Source: Vicugna pacos | Taxonomy: Eukaryota > Chordata > Mammalia > Artiodactyla > Camelidae | Length of the DNA: 64,000 nucleotides | Assembly: GCF_048564905.1 (NCBI RefSeq) | Contig: NC_133007.1 | Coordinates: forward strand, 23,248,001-23,312,000 | Direction: 5' to 3' | Shown here: positions 59,540 to 64,000 of the stretch, piece after piece | Layout of the letters: the number at the start of each line of letters is the position of its first letter | Position numbering within the stretch: the first letter of the stretch is position 1 | Notes under the pieces: generated by a model | The model's input: the letters and a program-made list of their open reading frames with translations, nothing else | The model's database searches: none | Told to the model about the DNA's origin: nothing | Translations under genes and position numbers: made by a program

Positions 59540-60260
59540 CTTTACTAGGACTTTTAAAATTATTTTTTATTTTGGGAGTAATTTTAGATTTATGGGAAAA
59601 AAATGCAAGATAATATAGAATGATGTACCCAGTTGGCCCTAAAGTTAACATCTTACATAACTGAGGTAAATTTGCCAGAACTAAGAAATTAACATTGGTA
59701 CATCATCATTAAAGCCTGGATTTGTTCAGATTTCAGTGGTTCTCCCACTAACTTCTGTTTTCTGTCCAAAGTTTCCTTCCAGGGCATCAGCCTGCATTTA
59801 GTCCTCACGTCTCCTTTGTCTTCTCTGATCTGTGACAGCTTCTCCATCTTTCCTTGTTTCCGTGACCTGAACAGTTCTGAAGAACGCTGGCCACAATTTT
59901 GTCGAGTTTCCCTCACTTCGAGTTTGTCTTTTTTTCTCAGGATTAGCTCGGGGTTGTGGGTTTGAGGGAAGAATACCACAGACGTGACATGCCCTTCTCA
60001 TCAGGGCACGTCAGGGCACACGGTGTCAGCACGATTTACGACTGGGAATGATAATCTAGACCACTTGGCTGAGGTTGCATCTACCAGGTTTTCCCTCTGT
60101 GAAGTTACTCTTTTCTCCTCCGTGCTCTGTTCACTGGAAGGGAGACACTAAGTCCAGCCCGCATTTGAGGGCAGAGAATGAAGCTCCACATCCTGGAAGG
60201 GAAGCTGCTTCCTAGATAATCTGGAATTCTTCTGTAAGAAAGATTTGCTTCTTTTCTCCA
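59540..60260 (-). repeat. L1M 3' UTR, minus orientation
   Basis: ttaacatcttacataactga, actaagaaattaacattggt, catttagtcctcacgtctcc, tcttctctgatctgtgacag, gaagaataccacagacgtga and ctaagtccagcccgcatttg follow the L1M 3' UTR consensus in order over about 700 bp. The 96-codon minus-strand frame inside it is chance. Confidence 0.8.
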
Positions 60261-60364
60261 TTTTTAAGTGTATTCATTTATTATGTTTATTTCATTTATA
60301 CTTCGGGCTTTACTAGGTTTTTTGAGAACTGCTATTACTCTTCTCCTAATGTTGTGGTTTTCAG

Positions 60365-60965
60365 TGGGCTGTAAGTGGGCAGTAAAAGAATTTACCAAAG
60401 ACAAAGGATGAAGATAGTAAAGTTGCTTATCAGATACACTGTCACGGCAGCAGTGGGCCAGAGATGAGAGGTGTCTGTGTGCCCCAAGGGTCGGTTGCTG
60501 AGGTCTTTTATAAGAGAAGGTGATCTTTTACTGCTTGTGCTGATGTGACATGAGGCACAAAGGGGTCATGGGGTCCGTGGTTGGCTCGTGCACAATTCTC
60601 TGATTGTTTGATACTGAGGTAACAGGGAAGAGACGGGGGTCCCGAGAGGGTAGGGCTGGGGATTTGGGTAGCGGGTTGTGACCGGTCCTGGTGACCAGGC
60701 TTTCAGTCACCGTAAGGTTGATCATTGTCTAGAGTAGTTAGTTCAGCTAAAGCAGGTGGGTATTAAGAAAGGAATGTTCTTTGTTATCTTTAAAGGGCAG
60801 CAACTGGACGCTTGAGGACCCCTGGGACAGGAATCTGCCAGATGTCTGTGGACCCCACACAAACCATGTCGGTGACACCCCTGTCCCTGCCATCCACTTC
60901 CCTAACTTTTCCTTATAAATCAGCTCTCTAAGTTGAAGCCCACTTTCAGGTTCTAAAGTCACCTG
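60365..60965 (-). mobile_element. Probable ERV LTR fossil, minus strand
   Basis: On the minus strand there is a promoter-like CTCTTATAAAAGACCTCAGC followed by an R-U5-like region ending near ttctttggtaaattctttta. A long GC-rich U3-like stretch precedes it. No retroviral genes adjoin. The family is not assigned and the ends are approximate. Confidence 0.55.
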
Positions 60966-61099
60966 ATTCCTGTTCTAATACTATATGAAAAACGTTCTTC
61001 TAAATTCTTCTTTTCTCAGAGTCACACAAAAAAAGAAATTGAGACAAGAGTGTTATTAGGCCATCTTGCTTTATGTGGCTGTAACTTGAAAAAATCACA

Positions 61100-61246
61100 C
61101 AGTTCTGTGTGCTGTGCCAGCCATGTGCGTGAAATGAGGACAACTATATTACCTTCTTCATGGGGTTATTGTGAGGATTAAATGAGGAATGTGTAAGAAA
61201 GCATTTAAGAAACATATAAAAAACACTAGCCCATAGTATCTTTAGA
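61100..61246 (+). repeat. MIR SINE
   Basis: gaaatgaggacaactatatt, accttcttcatggggttatt, gtgaggattaaatgaggaat match the MIR core well. A (CCA)n trinucleotide repeat follows at 61247-61270. Confidence 0.75.
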
Positions 61247-61439
61247 ACCACCACCACCACCACCATCATTATCGTTATCAACACGAATGATCTCTGTAAC
61301 TTGAGAAAATAGTAATGTCTTCCTTCCTTTTTAGCCTTAAAAGCATATATGAGGAAATAATGGCTGAATATAAATTGTTTAAACATCTACATCAAAAAAT
61401 TAGTAATACAATGTGATTTGTGATTTATAATTATATATA

Positions 61440-62000
61440 TTTGGTGTTGGTCCCCATTTCTGGAACAGAGTTCCTAAAATCTTAGAACTTCCCAACTGTT
61501 GAAAGCAATCAAAGTGTCTTTTGTTAGTTAATGAGGTGACTTTTGGAAAGCCCGTAGGTAACGTAAGGATGGGGGCTGATTGCCAGTGGAGCCAGTGTGA
61601 TTGGAGGGTTGGAACTTTCAGTCCCACCCCCTGACATCTCAAGAGGAAAGAGGGACTAGAGGTTGAATTGAACCCTATAGCTAATGATTTAATCAATTTG
61701 CCTATTTTATCAGTGATATAATAAGTAAATGTGTCTCCAAGTTCTGTGAGCCACTCTAGAAAATTAATCAAACATAAGAAACAGATAATGGAAACCCCCA
61801 ATCTTTCTGTGATTGGCAAGTCTGACTGCCCCCCACAGTCTTGTAGGTCTGAACCCCTAACCTGCAGAATCTGATGCCATCTCCAGATAGATAGTATCAG
61901 AAATGAGCTGAATTATGGGACACCCAAGCTAGTCTGAAGTGTTGCTTGTTGGATGCCTGGGGAAACCCTCTCCCTCACACATTGGAACTGGTGAGCAGAA
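61440..62000 (+). mobile_element. ERV LTR fossil fragment, plus strand
   Basis: gattggagggttggaacttt, tttcagtcccaccccctgac, tagctaatgatttaatcaat, tctccaagttctgtgagcca, gcagtcttgtaggtctgaac and catctccagatagatagtat follow, in order, a mammalian ERV LTR that I recognise by sequence but cannot name with certainty. It is incomplete and old. Confidence 0.6.
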
Positions 62001-62029
62001 TCCTTATATAACAATAAATTAAATGCAAA

Positions 62030-63180
62030 GAGAATAAAAGGAAGGAAATAATAAAGAAAATATGATTGTAGAAAAAACCAACAAAACCAAATCTTAGTTT
62101 TTGAAAAATGTATAAAGTTGATTATCTCCCTATCAAGATCAGAGAGAGAAAGAACAAAGAAGAGAGAGAGGACAAATTTCTAAGATCTGGTAAAACATAA
62201 TTATGAACCCCATAGACATTAACATAATAAAAGGAGGATATTATGCACAAGCCAACAGTAAATTAGAAATTTGAACACCTTTGACAAATCCTTTAAAACC
62301 ATAACTTACCAAAGCTGACACAAAGAGAAATAGACAACTTGAAAAGAGTTCTTTTAATTTTTTTTAATTAGCTGTGAAATTTAAAACTCCCCCCTCAAAA
62401 AGAAAAAAATTTCCCAACACACGTCTTCACTGCTGAATTTTACCAAGTATTTATGAAAAAATAAATAACAGAAATCTTCCCTGAGAACAGAAACATAGGA
62501 AAGATTTCTTGACTCATTCTATGAGACAAAAAAACCCCTCAATACCAATAGCAGACAAGGAAATTATAAGAATTTAAGAAACATTGAAAACAAAATATTA
62601 GCAAACTGAATCCACATAATACATTGCGAACAAGACAGACAAGCTTCAGAAACACAATTTTGTTTTATCATTTGAGAATCAATAAGTGTGACTCACAATA
62701 TTAAAAGGAAAAAGAGATATAAAACATTTTGTCATCTCAAGAAATGCGGAACACGAGGCTAATAAAATTCAACAGCTATCCACTGTAATAATGATAACAT
62801 CAAGAAACATTTAGCAACTTTGAAAGTGTTCTCAATCTGATAAAAAGTATCTATGACACACTTACAGCAATTATTGTAAGTAATATAAACTCTTGAATAA
62901 TTCTTGTCCAATACAGGTAAAAGGATGAGGATGCCAGTTGTCAATTCTATTCGTCAGTGTACAAGTGTTCATAGCCAGTGCAATTGGGCAAGAAAATGCA
63001 ATAAAAGACAACATGAGACTTGAAAAGAAACGATTCAAATTTCCTAATTTAGAGCTGTCATGAGAGTATGCATAGAAAATCCAAAAGGATTTACAGATAA
63101 AACATTAAACTTAATAAGTTAACAACATGGGTGCTGGAAACAAGGACAAAATATTTTAACATATGTCTATGTATTAGCAA
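62030..63180 (+). repeat. Old L1 ORF2 remnant, sense
   Basis: aaaccaacaaaaccaaatct, ttgattatctccctatcaag, atcagagagagaaagaacaa and ataattatgaaccccataga resemble the L1 ORF2 stretch encoding the region after the endonuclease. Later blocks (tgctgaattttaccaagtat, gagaatcaataagtgtgact) continue it. Heavily decayed. Confidence 0.65.
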
Positions 63181-64000
63181 AAATCACACGAACACACACA
63201 CATGCACACATACTCTCATACAAAGAGTGTTGAAGGGCCCTTGTATTTTAAGACTGAAAGCCTGTTTCTGAAAGTCATTCATCCAGAGGTCACAGTTAAA
63301 CTCATTAGCTGTACTGATGGAGAGGGAAGAAAATGATGTTTTCAAGTCATTTCCTACCCTGCTCAAATCCTAAAGTCCATATTGGCCTAAAATTTCCAGG
63401 TGGGAGAAGTACTTCTAATATCTGTGGCTTGTGTGCTCTGCCTTCTCTTCCTAAGTCCTATAAAAAAAATATATTCAAATCTCCTCTCCTCACGCTTCCT
63501 GCTGCTTTACTTAAAATGAGTTTGGATTGTTTTATTAGAATGAGTTTTCTAGAAAACTGTGGAATAAGTAAAAGAATAAATTAATGTAAACATAAATCAA
63601 GAAATATAACTGAATTGATACAGCACAGATATCAAAGTCCAAGAGCAAGAAAAGCCCTCTGGAGTCTTTTGCTTAAACACTTACCAACCCACCTGCACGA
63701 GTGCCCCTTACCCATCCCGCCTCTCACTCATTCTCACTGAGAAATGAGGAACAGCTTCCTTATGATGAATGTTTATACGTGAACTGTCGTTATAGGATGG
63801 GCACAAGTCGTTTTCTCCAGAGAAGTTCAGGGCAGAGGCAAGGAGAACATAATAATGTTTGCTGTGTGAGAATATTTCAGTAAGAGGAAAATGCAGAATA
63901 TCAACTAAAGAAACAAAAAGAAGGAAGGTGATTTGGAGAGAAAAAAAAAAGACCATTAATACGGCAGTTATATTAACTCAGATTATTTTTACTAAGTAAA
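63181..64000. other. Right-end flank, nothing recognised
   Basis: Begins with a (CA)n-like run at 63183-63212. No coding exon of CD1B or any other gene is visible before the window ends. Confidence 0.45.

Noticed and set aside
59689-60001. 96- and 67-codon minus-strand frames
   Set aside because: They fall wholly inside a recognisable L1M 3' UTR, which is non-coding.
52000-64000. A second CD1 gene (CD1B or CD1C) at the right end
   Set aside because: I looked for alpha3-type motifs (GFYPKPVW-like, CxVxHSSL-like) on both strands and saw none. Human spacing would also place CD1B beyond this window.
1-64000. CRISPR arrays, bacterial operons or phage-like systems
   Set aside because: No regularly spaced direct repeats with unique spacers, no Shine-Dalgarno-led gene strings; introns, SINEs and LINEs show this is a mammalian chromosome.

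Overview
This is nuclear DNA of a mammal, most likely a camelid (camel, llama or alpaca). The clearest lineage marker is a tRNA-Ala-derived SINE present twice (35057-35189 and 37425-37530), each with a short flanking target-site duplication. Its consensus is, to my knowledge, restricted to camelids. Several L1 3' ends are also of the kind common in camelid and other even-toed ungulate genomes. The rest is AT-rich, with introns, worn MIR, L2 and L1 copies, and no bacterial or viral gene organisation.

The window is the junction between the CD1 antigen-presentation cluster and the family 10 olfactory receptor (OR) cluster, which in human lies on 1q23.1. From left to right it holds four intact single-exon OR genes and one complete six-exon CD1 gene: OR10R2 (minus, 3130-4071), OR10K1 (minus, 14441-15382), an OR10T-related receptor (plus, 26907-27851), OR10T2 (plus, 38998-39945) and CD1E (minus, 48843-51691). 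Order and relative strands match the human arrangement as I remember it. Only one OR10K gene is present; human has two, and an intact OR10T-like gene occupies the corresponding interval here.

The ORs encode seven-transmembrane odorant receptors expected to signal through Golf in olfactory neurons. CD1E encodes an MHC class I-like lipid-binding protein that in human works inside late endosomes and lysosomes, handing glycolipids to surface CD1 molecules. The two gene groups are neighbours without a shared pathway. All six CD1E exons could be joined at canonical GT/AG sites into one 397-residue open frame, from signal peptide to C-terminal tail.

Everything else is intergenic. There is an L1 nest at 19.7-24.1 kb, a 200-bp polypurine tract at 18.4 kb, a group of LTR fossils (13.8, 43.1-44.8, 60.4 and 61.4 kb), many L2 and MIR fragments, and one isolated CpG-dense patch at 47.2 kb that I could not identify. 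The 12 kb right of CD1E contains no gene I can recognise. I found no novel gene system. The points most worth checking are a short in-frame tandem duplication that lengthens the CD1E transmembrane segment, the DRY-to-DRC change in the 26.9-kb receptor, and the CpG patch.
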